Positions 1 to 8,252 are shown, numbered from the stretch's first letter. The stretch: 28,040 nucleotides of DNA from an uncultured bacterium (GCA_903824515.1 CAIJXA010000087.1:1-28040), one strand, 5' to 3'. Notes: generated by a model from the letters alone, not told the origin. Numbers and translations: made by a program.

Positions 1-39
1 AACTGTTTCTTCTGATTTTTTTTCTGTTTCTTGTTCCAT
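1..39 (-). CDS. 5' end of an unidentified gene, runs off the window
   Basis: An ATG on the minus strand at 39-37 opens a frame reading MEQETEKKSEETV to the left edge without a stop. The peptide is charged (Glu/Lys-rich) and gives no family clue. A good promoter lies about 60 bases upstream on the same strand (98-126), which is the main reason to accept it. There is no clear Shine-Dalgarno sequence. Only 13 codons are visible, so the function cannot be assigned. Confidence 0.4.
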   Translation of the reverse strand, partial: MEQETEKKSEETV

Positions 40-377
40 AAATTCTATTTTTTACAAATTATATTTTTAGAAACCATGCTTTTACAGCACTTTACACATT
101 TTACACGCCCTCGCAAAATTGCGCAAGCGTTTTCAGAAAATGTTGAAATCTCAATTTTTTTCTAAGATAGAGAAATCACAATGCTTCAAAAATACTAGGA
201 ATGATCGAATAAGCAATTCAACTGTTTCCCACGAACACATAATATCAACTTTTAAAAAAATACAACCAATTCCAAAACACATAGTACACTTTCAAGACGG
301 TCGCAAATTTTTGTAGTATTTATATTTTGTATTTTATATTTCCTATAAAGCTAAGTTTCGAAAAGCCAGTTTCTGCC
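40..377. other. Intergenic region, no gene recognised
   Basis: This 338-base stretch between the leftmost gene and the uvrB stop holds the promoter at 98-126 and an AT-rich run at about 315-343 in which TATTTATATT-like words recur, but no convincing hairpin terminator for uvrB. Short frames exist on both strands, but none has a ribosome site or a recognisable product. Confidence 0.5.
98..126 (-). promoter_or_regulatory. Candidate sigma-70 type promoter for the leftmost gene
   Basis: Read on the minus strand there is TTGCGC (126-121), a 17-base spacer, then TAAAAT (103-98). Transcription would begin near 91, giving a leader of about 50 bases before the ATG at 39. Spacing is ideal; the -35 box matches the consensus TTGACA at four of six positions. 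Confidence 0.5.
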
Positions 378-2336
378 CTATCTCATTTGGATCTTTCGCA
401 GCTGCGAAATCTCATCACGAATCAGCGCTGCCTTTTCAAACTGCAGTCCATGCGCAGCATCTTTCATTTCCTTTTCTTTCAATTTTATATATCCAGCGAT
501 ATCTTCCAGCGATTCCAATTTAGCAAAATCAGGTGTTGGCAGTGGCTTAATCTCATGGTCAACAATTGATTTAATATTTTTCTTAATCGTCTGAGGGGTA
601 ATATGATGTTTCTTATTATAAGCTGCCTGAATTTCTCGACGACGATTAGTCTCATCAATTGCTCTAGTCATCGAACCGGTCAATTTATCAGCGTACATAA
701 TCACTCGCCCGCTAATGTTTCGTGCCGCGCGTCCAATAGTTTGAATGAGCGATGTTTCACTTCGCAAAAATCCTTCCTTGTCAGCATCCATAATTGCAAC
801 CAACGAAACTTCTGGCAAATCCAAACCTTCCCGCAAAAGATTAACCCCGACTAGCACATCAAAATCACCCCGTCGCAAGCCTTCTAAGATTCTCACGCGA
901 TCTAAAGTGTCAACATCTGAATGCAAATATTCTGTCGCAATCCCCTGCTCTTTCAAAAATTCCGACAAATCTTCGGCCATTTTTTTGGTTAGGGTTGTGA
1001 TAAGTACTCGTTCTTTGTTGACAACCACTTTTTCAATTTCAAAAAAAATATCTTTTACCTGACCTCTGGCCGGTTTAATTTCAAGCTGCGGATCAAGCAA
1101 CCCGGTTGGACGAATAATTTGCTGAGTTATTTTGGTCGAATGCTCTTTCTCATACACCGAAGGTGTTGCGGAGGTGAAGATTAGTTGGTTTATTCTTTCT
1201 TCAAATTCCTCAAATTTAAGTGGTCGATTGTCCAGCGCACTAGGCAAGCGAAAACCATTTTCGATTAAAGAAGTTTTTCTAGCTTGATCTCCAGCATACA
1301 TGGCCCTAACTTGAGGAATTGTTACGTGTGATTCATCAACCACCATCAAAAAATCTTTGGGGAAATAATCAATGAGCGTATATGGCGCTTCACCATCTTG
1401 GCGCGCAGTCAAAAAGCGAGAATAATTTTCAATCCCATTGCAAAAACCAACTTCTCGCATCATTTCAAGATCTTGACGAGTTCGACGCAGAATTCTTTCA
1501 GCTTCAATTAATTTATTATTCTCTTTTAATTGCTTCACGCGAGCCTCCATTTCATTTTGAATTTCATCCAAAGCTTCCTCCATCACTACTTGTGGCACCA
1601 CGAAATGTTTAGCTGGGAAAATTAATGTTTCTTCCAATTCAGACAATTTCTCACCGGTCAGAAAATCAAACTCAACTATCTTTTTCACTTTGCCGTCACC
1701 GAGTTCAATTCTAACGATAACTTCTCGCCCCGGAGTCATCACTTCAATCGTATCCCCAGTTACTCTGAATTTTCCACGTGCAAGCACATCGCTACGCTGA
1801 TATTGCATATCCACCATTCCCTGCATAATCTCCTCTCTTTTCATTTTTTTCCCAAGCCTAACGTCAACAGTTCCCTCGCGATAATAATCCGGGCTGCCTA
1901 AACCATAGATGCACGAAACTGAGGCCACAATAATCACGTCGCGCCTGGAAAGTAGTGCGCTGGTTGCCGCATGACGAAGCCTGTCAATTTCTTCATTAAT
2001 TTGCGTTTCTTTCTCAATGAAAGTGTCAGTCGACGCAATATATGCTTCCGGTTGATAATAATCATAATATGACACAAAATATTCTACCGCATTTTTTGGA
2101 AAAAATGTTCTAAATTCCTGAACCAATTGTGCCGCCAGGGTTTTATTAGGCGCAATTACCAACGTTGGCTTTTGAACTTGCGCAATCACATTGGCGATTG
2201 TAAAGGTTTTCCCTGACCCAGTCACGCCTAAAAGCGTCTGGAATTTTTCCCGACTCCTAATTCCATCAACCAAATCTGCAATAGCTTTTGGCTGATCTCC
2301 CGCTGGTCTGTGACTAGAGATTATTTCAAATTGCAT
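378..2336 (-). CDS. uvrB: Excinuclease ABC subunit B (UvrB)
   Basis: This is the DNA helicase-like damage-verification subunit of nucleotide excision repair. It is loaded by UvrA, inserts a beta-hairpin between the strands at the lesion, then recruits UvrC for incision. The 652-residue product has the family's normal length and order: Walker A GVTGSGKT (about 37-44), the tyrosine-rich beta-hairpin region YFVSYYDYYQPEAY (about 86-99), the DESH box, helicase motif VI QTIGRAARN, and a C-terminal UVR domain (about the last 45 residues) that binds UvrC. No frameshift or missing motif is visible. The ATG is the start used by the family (MQFEIIS). No uvrA or uvrC is next to it; it appears to be transcribed alone from the -10 box at 2364-2369. 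Confidence 0.98.
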   Translation of the reverse strand: MQFEIISSHRPAGDQPKAIADLVDGIRSREKFQTLLGVTGSGKTFTIANVIAQVQKPTLVIAPNKTLAAQLVQEFRTFFPKNAVEYFVSYYDYYQPEAYIASTDTFIEKETQINEEIDRLRHAATSALLSRRDVIIVASVSCIYGLGSPDYYREGTVDVRLGKKMKREEIMQGMVDMQYQRSDVLARGKFRVTGDTIEVMTPGREVIVRIELGDGKVKKIVEFDFLTGEKLSELEETLIFPAKHFVVPQVVMEEALDEIQNEMEARVKQLKENNKLIEAERILRRTRQDLEMMREVGFCNGIENYSRFLTARQDGEAPYTLIDYFPKDFLMVVDESHVTIPQVRAMYAGDQARKTSLIENGFRLPSALDNRPLKFEEFEERINQLIFTSATPSVYEKEHSTKITQQIIRPTGLLDPQLEIKPARGQVKDIFFEIEKVVVNKERVLITTLTKKMAEDLSEFLKEQGIATEYLHSDVDTLDRVRILEGLRRGDFDVLVGVNLLREGLDLPEVSLVAIMDADKEGFLRSETSLIQTIGRAARNISGRVIMYADKLTGSMTRAIDETNRRREIQAAYNKKHHITPQTIKKNIKSIVDHEIKPLPTPDFAKLESLEDIAGYIKLKEKEMKDAAHGLQFEKAALIRDEISQLRKIQMR

Positions 2337-2363
2337 AAATATTTTACTTTAAACTTTTAATTC

Positions 2364-2369
2364 ATTATA
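2364..2369 (-). promoter_or_regulatory. -10 box of the probable uvrB promoter
   Basis: A perfect TATAAT on the minus strand lies 27 bases upstream of the uvrB ATG, predicting a leader of about 20 bases. No good -35 box is present at 16-18 bases (ACATGT at 17). No obvious SOS (LexA) box was seen around it. Confidence 0.45.
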
Positions 2370-2406
2370 CTACAATTTTTTTTCTAACATGTCCATTCGG
2401 ATAACA

Positions 2407-2452
2407 AAAAAGATGCTGCGTAATATTCGCACGCACCATCTTTTTGTTTTTC
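2407..2452 (-). terminator. Intrinsic terminator after the lysozyme-like gene
   Basis: GATGCTGCGT (2412-2421) and ACGCACCATC (2431-2440) pair with a single mismatch around a 9-base loop. T-runs flank the stem on both strands, so it may work in both directions. It lies downstream of the minus-strand gene at 2587-3243 and upstream of uvrB, insulating uvrB. Confidence 0.7.
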
Positions 2453-2466
2453 TTGCCCAGTCAAAT

Positions 2467-2493
2467 TCCGCCTTAGGCGGATCAGCGAAGCTG
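2467..2493. repeat. Small double hairpin (REP-like)
   Basis: Two adjacent palindromes: TCCGCC-TTA-GGCGGA (2467-2481) and CAGC-GAA-GCTG (2483-2493). They form a GC-rich island in an AT-rich spacer. The shape resembles dispersed REP/BIME-type palindromes. Only one copy is in the window, so its repeat nature is inferred. Confidence 0.4.
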
Positions 2494-2586
2494 GATTTAA
2501 CAGGATAAATTTTTGTTTTTGTTTTTTCTACTTAGATTCAAGATTATTATTCGGCGAAACCGTGAGTTTAAAAATTTAGCAATGCC

Positions 2587-3243
2587 TTATAAATATCCCT
2601 CCAATTTACTATAATACATATCCACATCGTTAATCCATTTTTTTTCATCTGCTGTTTTTACAGCATCCTGACATCCATAACCACATTTCCAAACAATCAT
2701 ATCCTTTGGAGAATCAATATTTTCTTGATTGACTAACTCATCAATACGACTAGCCACAACATCCACTGCTTGCTCTGGCGTGTCAAAACAGGTGTGTCCA
2801 CCACTACCCATCGTTTCTGCCTTTAGCCTAAAGCCCCAATAATTATAGCAATCTCTCCCGGCTAACACTGGGCGTCTTCTTCCCCAGGCACTTTCCTTTT
2901 TTGCAATAGCAATCATAAAGGCAGCAACTTTTGGATCTTTTGAAAGAATATACGGTGTCATAGCCGCAATTGGATAGCCCTCAACTAATTTATTTGCATT
3001 CTTTTCAAACAGGGTTTCCTTTCTCACTAGCGGAAGGGGCACTTGAGCCACTGATATATTTGTGTCTTCATAATTAATCAAATTTGAAACAACCGCAATT
3101 GTGCCAGCAAAAATAATGGCTATAATAAGCAAAAGTAATCTTCCCTTGGGCGGCTCGATTTCCCCAAAAGTCAAAACGCCAATTTTGGATTTTTTCCTTA
3201 ACTGCTGGGATTTTTTGGTTGTTTTTTTAGTTATTTTTTTCAT
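2587..3243 (-). CDS. Membrane-anchored lysozyme-like (muralytic) protein
   Basis: The 218-residue product has a Lys/Arg-rich cytosolic start (1-20), one membrane helix (about 36-56) and an extracytoplasmic domain. The core AKKESAWGRR, then CYNYWGF and GGHTCFDTPEQAV, resembles lysozyme-like or glucosaminidase-like domains that cleave peptidoglycan; Glu118 is the candidate catalytic acid. Four cysteines (132, 152, 187, 191) could form disulfides outside the cell. The frame stays open up to 3372, but I chose the ATG at 3243 because a promoter at 3310-3338 starts the RNA near 3303 and a terminator-like hairpin separates it from this ATG. The enzyme class is inferred from motif pattern, not from a family match. 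Likely role: local wall remodelling. Confidence 0.7.
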   Translation of the reverse strand: MKKITKKTTKKSQQLRKKSKIGVLTFGEIEPPKGRLLLLIIAIIFAGTIAVVSNLINYEDTNISVAQVPLPLVRKETLFEKNANKLVEGYPIAAMTPYILSKDPKVAAFMIAIAKKESAWGRRRPVLAGRDCYNYWGFRLKAETMGSGGHTCFDTPEQAVDVVASRIDELVNQENIDSPKDMIVWKCGYGCQDAVKTADEKKWINDVDMYYSKLEGYL

Positions 3244-3250
3244 AATTTTC

Positions 3251-3288
3251 TCAAAAAAAAGCAAAAACGGGATTTCACCCGTTTTTGC
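3251..3288 (-). terminator. Leader hairpin with U-tract: possible attenuator
   Basis: A perfect 11-bp stem (GCAAAAACGGG 3261-3271 with CCCGTTTTTGC 3278-3288, loop of 6) is followed on the minus strand by eight T (3260-3253). It has all the parts of an intrinsic terminator but sits between the promoter at 3310-3338 and the ATG at 3243 of the lysozyme-like gene. It is therefore either a transcription attenuator or the end of a short leader RNA of about 50 bases. Confidence 0.7.
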
Positions 3289-3309
3289 CCTATCTATTCT
3301 GATAAATTC

Positions 3310-3338
3310 ATTATACACCCAAATTAATAAAAATGCAA
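3310..3338 (-). promoter_or_regulatory. Promoter of the lysozyme-like gene
   Basis: On the minus strand: TTGCAT (3338-3333), 17-base spacer, TATAAT (3315-3310). The transcript would start near 3303 and run through the leader hairpin to the ATG at 3243. Confidence 0.7.
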
Positions 3339-3358
3339 GTAAAATCAATGGAATATAG

Positions 3359-3387
3359 TTGACCCTTATCAAAAAATCGAATATGCT
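3359..3387 (+). promoter_or_regulatory. Promoter of the RND efflux operon
   Basis: TTGACC (3359-3364), 17-base spacer, TATGCT (3382-3387). The predicted start is near 3394, about 50 bases before the adaptor ATG at 3444. It is divergent from the promoter at 3310-3338, with about 20 bases between the two -35 boxes, so a shared regulator is possible. Confidence 0.65.
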
Positions 3388-3443
3388 ACCTTTGCAAATG
3401 AAACATGAGAACTCAAGGAATAATTAAATTTTAAAAAATTTAT

Positions 3444-4550
3444 ATGAACAATAAAAAAATTATCTTATCAATACTGTCAATTATAATTATTTTTATCATC
3501 ATCGAGAGAGTTAGTTTAAAAAAAACAATTCCACAAAAAGAACAAATAAAAAAGCCAATTGGAGTTTCAACTCAATTAGCTTCTGAAAGTAAAATAATTT
3601 TTCAAAAAAATGACTATCCCGCTATTGTTGTCGGCGATCAGGAAATAAGGATTACGGCTAAATCAGCAGGCACCATAGTAGTTGCTCCTGGCAATATCAG
3701 CAGCTCAATTTCTGCCGGAGCATTGCTAGCTAAAATTGACGACACCGGCAGTCTGAATGCTGGCGATGAGGGCCTTAAGAGTCTGCAAATCAAACAAACC
3801 AAAATTTCAATTGAGCAAGCTAAAAAATCATATGGGTTGGCTAAGGACAATTATAATGACCTGAAAAAAACAGCTAGTGCAAGTGAGTTTGAAATTGACA
3901 GCGCAAAAACACAAAGAGACCTTGCAAAATTGCAATACGAAAATGCCAGCCTTGGACTTGCGGGCGCTTTAGATAACCACTTAATAACCAGCCCTATCAC
4001 TGGAATCATTACTGATAAAGCAGTTTCCATTGGCGATTCAGTTTCAATCGGGCAGCTATTGGCGACTGTCAGCAAGTCGGCCAATCTTAAAATCCAATTT
4101 TATGTCGATGCCAGTGAGCAAATAACGCTCAAGCGTGGGCAAGAGATTTCAGCTATTAATGGAAATGGGAATTCAATTTCTCTTCTTATTAGAAACATCT
4201 CTATTTCAGCTGATTCAGCCACGAAACGTTTTTTGATTGAGGCTTATCCAAAAAAGCAAGTTCCAGTTGGGTTGTTTTCCGGAACAGTCTTGAATATTTC
4301 AATCGAAAAAGCAATCCTGCCCCAAGTGACAGAAAATTTGATCTTACCTTTATCTGCAATCAGCATTGGTCAAAACGAAAGCTACATTTTCACACTCAAC
4401 GACGGTATCGTCAAAAAAGAGCTTGTGACCGTCATGAAAGTAAATGGAGAAATTGCAGAAATTGCGTCCTCGCTTTCTCCCGATGCACGCATAATTACCA
4501 CGGGCAACAAGTTGGTGCATGATGGAGAAACGGTGACCGTGCAAAATTAA
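3444..4550 (+). CDS. RND-type periplasmic adaptor (membrane-fusion protein, HlyD family)
   Basis: This 368-residue protein is the adaptor partner of the RND transporter that follows. An N-terminal membrane anchor (about 5-21) is followed by the first lipoyl half (ITAKSAGTIVVAPGNI), an alpha-helical hairpin (about 110-170, rich in Lys, Ala and Gln), the second lipoyl half (LITSPITGIITDKAVSIGDSV), a beta-barrel domain and a membrane-proximal domain ending GNKLVHDGETVTVQN. Length and order match AcrA/MexA-like adaptors, but there is no lipobox cysteine; anchoring is by the N-terminal helix. In outer-membrane bacteria these proteins dock to a TolC-type channel; none is encoded in this window. It is the first gene of a two-gene operon. 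Confidence 0.88.
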   Translation: MNNKKIILSILSIIIIFIIIERVSLKKTIPQKEQIKKPIGVSTQLASESKIIFQKNDYPAIVVGDQEIRITAKSAGTIVVAPGNISSSISAGALLAKIDDTGSLNAGDEGLKSLQIKQTKISIEQAKKSYGLAKDNYNDLKKTASASEFEIDSAKTQRDLAKLQYENASLGLAGALDNHLITSPITGIITDKAVSIGDSVSIGQLLATVSKSANLKIQFYVDASEQITLKRGQEISAINGNGNSISLLIRNISISADSATKRFLIEAYPKKQVPVGLFSGTVLNISIEKAILPQVTENLILPLSAISIGQNESYIFTLNDGIVKKELVTVMKVNGEIAEIASSLSPDARIITTGNKLVHDGETVTVQN

Positions 4551-4577
4551 TTAAAGCTGAAGTAACTTTAATGAGTC

Positions 4578-4608
4578 CATGTTACATGCTTCATGTTCCA
4601 TGTTCCAT
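4578..4608. repeat. Short degenerate word repeat (ATGTTCC)
   Basis: In the spacer before the RND gene the word CATGTT recurs about four times with small changes, ending in TTCCATGTTCCATG. It supplies several spurious ATG codons upstream of the probable start at 4618. It has no inverted partner in this spacer, unlike the larger word repeats elsewhere in the window. Confidence 0.5.
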
Positions 4609-4617
4609 GCTGATTTT

Positions 4618-7600
4618 ATGGAAAATCAAGAACAATCAACAAAATCTTTTCAATCTACTGACAGCGCTTACTTGGACAAATTACAATTCAATCCTGAGCT
4701 TCGAAAAACCTGGCTGAATTTTTTTGTTTCCAATTTTCGAGTTGTTATCCTACTTATTGTGCTAATTTCCGGCTGGGGAATTTATGCTTTTTCGCAATTA
4801 CCGCGTGAATCAAATCCGGAAGTCAAAATTGCCATGGCAGTCATTAGCGCCTCTTATCCAGGCGTCTCACCTTCTGATATGGAAGAACTTGTCACAAAAA
4901 AAATTGAAACTGACATTTCCGGTGTCAGCGGCATCAACAAAATGACCTCGACCTCGGCTAATTCTTTTTCCAGTGTGGTGGTTGAGTTTGATGCCAACCA
5001 AAATATTGATGATGCCGTCAGAAAACTGCGCGACAAGATTCCAACCATTAGAAAAGATTTACCGTCTGATGCAAGTGATCCTCAGGTTCAGGAAATTTCT
5101 TTGGATGACACTCCAATCGTAACTTTTGCACTAGTAGGGCCATATGATGAATTTACAATGCGAACATATGGCGAAAAAATTCAGGATGAACTGGAAAAAA
5201 TTCCCGGCGTTCGCCAAATAAACATCTCAGGAGGAAATCAAAGCCAATTTGAAATCGCCTATGATCCTGGAAAGCTTGCACTTTATGGCATAACAATAGA
5301 CCAAGCAAACCAAGCTGTTACCGCTACAAACCGGGCTATTCCTGCTGGGAATTTTGAAGGAAGTCGGTTTAATTATCCGGTCCGTTCCGATGGACGTTTT
5401 TATGATGCCAAGACTTTGGGCGACATTCCAGTTCTGCACACCCAGCAAGGCGCAATAGTTTTTCTCAGAGATTTAGCTACTGTTTCTGAAAAGGCCATTG
5501 AAAAAACTGTTTATTCTCGTTTCTCCCTGAACAGTGAGCTACCTCAAAATGCCATCACCCTGCAAGTTATCAAAAGAACTGGTGGCAGCATCATCAACAC
5601 CGTGAAAAACTCGCAGGCAAAAATCAATGAATTGCTAAAAACTTTTCCAGAAGGCATCACTTTCTCCGACACGGTCAATCAAGCTGATCGCATCGAAAAA
5701 GATTTCAACCAACTCACTCATGACTTTTTGCTCACTTTGATTTTAGTGGTGGGAATTTTATTTTTGATTGTGGGACTCAAAGAAGCTTTCGTGGCAGGCT
5801 TAGCTATTCCCTTGGTTTTTTTCACCACCTTTGGCGTGATGCAAGCAACTGGAACTTCCTTGAATTTTCTTTCTATTTTTGCGCTCCTGCTTTCTTTGGG
5901 ACTACTGGTTGATGATGCAATTGTGGTTGTTTCGGCCACCAAGCAATATATGAAGACTGGCAAATACACCCCCGAAGAAGCGGTGCTGTTGGTGCTCAAT
6001 GATTTCAAAATTGTGTTGGTTTCCACCACCTTTGCCACGGTCTGGGCGTTTTTGCCACTGCTACTAGCTTCAGGTATTATGGGGCAATTTATTAAATCAA
6101 TTCCGATTACGGTTTCGGTTACCTTGGTTTCCTCACTGCTAATTGCGCTGATGATCAACCATCCCCTGGCCGCAGTGCTCGAAAGAATTCGGCTAACCAA
6201 AAAATTCTTCGCTTTAATTTTAATCTCTACCTTATTGGTAGGTTTAATTAGTGTGGCGCAGCATTCAATTTTCGGGTATAGCCTTGCGGCAATTTCTTTG
6301 GTGATTATCAGCTGGCTGATTGTTTGGTATTTTAGAGCCGGCAAAAAAATTCTTGAAAATAATTTTGAACTTTCAGAAAAAGAATGGGCCAGTGATGATT
6401 TGATTAAGCAAAAATTGCTTTCTCAGAGCAACCGCCACGATGCAACTCTGGCAAGCAATTTTATCCACGGCATTATTCATTTTGACCGGGTTTTGCCAGT
6501 CTATGAAAAATACTTGCGTCTGGCAACTTCCACAAAAAAGCGCCGCTTAGTGACCTTATTTTCAACCTTTGCACTTTTTCTTTTTGCGATAGCCCTGCCA
6601 ATTATTGGGGTCGTTAAATCAGAATTTTTTCCACCAGCCGATGGCGATGCACTTTATGTCAGCCTCGAGGGTCCCGTGGGACACAATCTCGAACAAACCG
6701 ATTTGGTCACTCAAAAAGTTGAAGCAAGACTACTAAAAATTCCAAACATTGTGAACTTTTCAACCGTAGTCGGCAATTTCGGCACTGGTGGATCTTCTTT
6801 TGGTGGTGGCTCAAATAATTCAAATACAGCCTCAATTACTATAAAACTTACGCCACAAGAAGATCGTGAAATTAAGGCCTACACCATTGCGCAAGAAATT
6901 CGTGATGCAGTTTCTGATATCCAAGATGCGACCATCACTGTTTCTGCTCCTCACGGCGGGCCACCATCTGGCAGTGCTTTTCAAGCGCAGATTGCGGGAG
7001 AAAATTTGCAAACGTTGGACAAGATTGCCAATGATTTGAAGCCGATTTTAAATTCCATTCCTGGCACCATCAACGCTGACATTTCTCTGAAAGATGCACC
7101 AGCTGAATACACCTTTTCCTTAGATCATGCCAAGCTGGAACTTTATGATTTAAACGCCACTACTGTCGGCTTGGCCCTGCGCAGTGCAATTTCCGGCACC
7201 ACGGTGACCACCGTTATTCGAGAAAACAAAAATATTGACGTGCTAGCTCGTTTTGACAAAACAAAAATTCCAAATCTGGAAAGCATTGGAAATTTGCAAA
7301 TTCTCAACAACAAAAAGCAGCCTGTGTTCATCAAAGACGTGGCTGAAATCAAATTGAATCCTTCGGTGGATGCCATCATCCGCATTAATCAAAAAAGAAC
7401 CGTCTTACTCACTGCCGATGTCAGTGGAACAACCAATGCTACTGAGGTTGTTAAACAGTTTCAAGAAAAAACTGCCAAAGAATACGAGTTACCCGCTGGT
7501 TATGCTATCAGCTATGGCGGAGAAAATGAACAAAACACTGAGTCAGTGATGTCAATTATTCGCGCTATGGCAATTGCCGTTGTACTTATTATCTCTACCC

Positions 7601-8034
7601 TTGTAATTCAGTTTAATTCTTTCCGCAAAGCTATTATCGTGCTTGTCACGCTTCCCTTAGCCTTGATTGGTGTGTTTGTAGGGATGGCACTTTTGGGAGT
7701 CACCTTGAGCTTCCCAGGACTTATTGGGATTCTGGCCCTTTTCGGAATTGTCGTGAAAAATGCTATCATTTTGATTGATAAAATCAATCTCAATATCAAA
7801 ACTGGCATTCCCTTTGAAGAAGCCATCATCGATGCCGGCAAATCCCGCCTCGAAGCAATTTTCATCACTTCCATCGTCACTATTGCCGGCATCATTCCAA
7901 TCACGCTCTCCAATGAAACTTGGACCGCCCTCGGCTCCGCCGTCATCTTCGGACTTTCCATCTCGTCCTTCTTTACGCTCTTTATTATCCCAACCTTGTA
8001 TATGACTTTTATCAAAGAGAAGGATAGATTTTAA
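4618..8034 (+). CDS. RND efflux transporter (AcrB/HAE1-like)
   Basis: This is the proton-driven inner-membrane pump of a resistance-nodulation-division system. It has 1138 residues from the ATG at 4618; an in-frame ATG at 4579 lies in a repeat and looks less likely. The two-fold RND layout is clear: TM1, large porter domain, TM2-6, then TM7, second porter domain, TM8-12. Asp432-Asp433 in GLLVDDAIVV correspond to the proton-relay aspartates of AcrB TM4, and the second half has GIVVKNAIILID in TM10. The linker between TM6 and TM7 is enlarged by roughly 100 residues and includes two extra hydrophobic helices (about 529-575). The adaptor ends 67 bases upstream. Substrate cannot be told from sequence. 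Confidence 0.93.
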   Translation: MENQEQSTKSFQSTDSAYLDKLQFNPELRKTWLNFFVSNFRVVILLIVLISGWGIYAFSQLPRESNPEVKIAMAVISASYPGVSPSDMEELVTKKIETDISGVSGINKMTSTSANSFSSVVVEFDANQNIDDAVRKLRDKIPTIRKDLPSDASDPQVQEISLDDTPIVTFALVGPYDEFTMRTYGEKIQDELEKIPGVRQINISGGNQSQFEIAYDPGKLALYGITIDQANQAVTATNRAIPAGNFEGSRFNYPVRSDGRFYDAKTLGDIPVLHTQQGAIVFLRDLATVSEKAIEKTVYSRFSLNSELPQNAITLQVIKRTGGSIINTVKNSQAKINELLKTFPEGITFSDTVNQADRIEKDFNQLTHDFLLTLILVVGILFLIVGLKEAFVAGLAIPLVFFTTFGVMQATGTSLNFLSIFALLLSLGLLVDDAIVVVSATKQYMKTGKYTPEEAVLLVLNDFKIVLVSTTFATVWAFLPLLLASGIMGQFIKSIPITVSVTLVSSLLIALMINHPLAAVLERIRLTKKFFALILISTLLVGLISVAQHSIFGYSLAAISLVIISWLIVWYFRAGKKILENNFELSEKEWASDDLIKQKLLSQSNRHDATLASNFIHGIIHFDRVLPVYEKYLRLATSTKKRRLVTLFSTFALFLFAIALPIIGVVKSEFFPPADGDALYVSLEGPVGHNLEQTDLVTQKVEARLLKIPNIVNFSTVVGNFGTGGSSFGGGSNNSNTASITIKLTPQEDREIKAYTIAQEIRDAVSDIQDATITVSAPHGGPPSGSAFQAQIAGENLQTLDKIANDLKPILNSIPGTINADISLKDAPAEYTFSLDHAKLELYDLNATTVGLALRSAISGTTVTTVIRENKNIDVLARFDKTKIPNLESIGNLQILNNKKQPVFIKDVAEIKLNPSVDAIIRINQKRTVLLTADVSGTTNATEVVKQFQEKTAKEYELPAGYAISYGGENEQNTESVMSIIRAMAIAVVLIISTLVIQFNSFRKAIIVLVTLPLALIGVFVGMALLGVTLSFPGLIGILALFGIVVKNAIILIDKINLNIKTGIPFEEAIIDAGKSRLEAIFITSIVTIAGIIPITLSNETWTALGSAVIFGLSISSFFTLFIIPTLYMTFIKEKDRF

Positions 8035-8038
8035 AAAC

Positions 8039-8056
8039 TTTTGCTACGTAGCAAAA
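8039..8056. repeat. Perfect 18-base palindrome after the RND gene
   Basis: TTTTGCTACGTAGCAAAA is a perfect palindrome beginning five bases after the RND stop. In RNA it would form a small A/T-flanked hairpin; it could also be a dyad protein-binding site. A stronger terminator follows at 8071-8096. Confidence 0.5.
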
Positions 8057-8070
8057 AATTCCGAAATTTT

Positions 8071-8096
8071 AAAGCACACCGCAAGGTGTGCTTTTT
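8071..8096 (+). terminator. Terminator of the RND efflux operon
   Basis: AAAGCACACC (8071-8080) pairs perfectly with GGTGTGCTTT (8085-8094) around a GCAA tetraloop, and the T-run continues to 8096. A classic intrinsic terminator located 37 bases past the RND stop. Confidence 0.85.
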
Positions 8097-8100
8097 GAAA

Positions 8101-8184
8101 TCAAAACATTAGTGTATCAACAGCAATCATTCCATCCTCTGTTTTATAAATAATAATTTGTGATTTTTCCTCTTTCTGTTTCAT
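8101..8184 (-). pseudogene. N-terminal remnant resembling RhuM-type protein
   Basis: The minus-strand ATG at 8184 opens a 27-codon frame containing KSQIIIYKTEDGMIAVDTL and then TGA. The pattern IIIY-(Q/K)T-(E/K)DG is the usual start of RhuM/virulence-associated proteins, which normally continue to about 300 residues with a DNA-binding-like domain. Nothing of that remains; the frame stops just before the RND terminator. It still has a near-consensus promoter (8225-8252). I read it as the left-over 5' end of a deleted accessory gene. A short genuine peptide gene is the alternative. The identification rests on about 12 residues. Confidence 0.4.
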
Positions 8185-8224
8185 AATCTTAGCACTTTAA
8201 ATATTTTTATTATTTTCTAGTGCT

Positions 8225-8252
8225 ATTATATCACTCTAGCTATTTTAGTCAA
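8225..8252 (-). promoter_or_regulatory. Promoter upstream of the RhuM-like remnant
   Basis: Minus strand: TTGACT (8252-8247), 16-base spacer, TATAAT (8230-8225). The predicted start is about 35 bases before the ATG at 8184. Near-consensus, so the remnant is probably still transcribed. Confidence 0.6.

Noticed and set aside
119..316. Plus-strand frame of 65 codons in the left intergenic region
   Set aside because: It begins with TTG inside the minus-strand promoter, has no ribosome site, and its translation shows no domain or natural composition.
3244..3372. Upstream extension of the lysozyme-like protein (43 codons, hydrophobic)
   Set aside because: The predicted transcript starts inside it and a perfect terminator hairpin would have to be coding; the ATG at 3243 gives a typical basic start before the membrane helix.
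4579..4617. Alternative start of the RND transporter 13 codons upstream
   Set aside because: These codons lie in the ATGTTCC word repeat and encode a Cys/His/Met-rich peptide unlike an RND N-terminus; the ATG at 4618 is preferred, though not proven.
5718..6344. 208-codon antisense frame inside the RND gene
   Set aside because: It is the mirror of membrane-helix codons and shows Ser/Thr/Lys-rich shadow composition; the RND frame is unquestioned.
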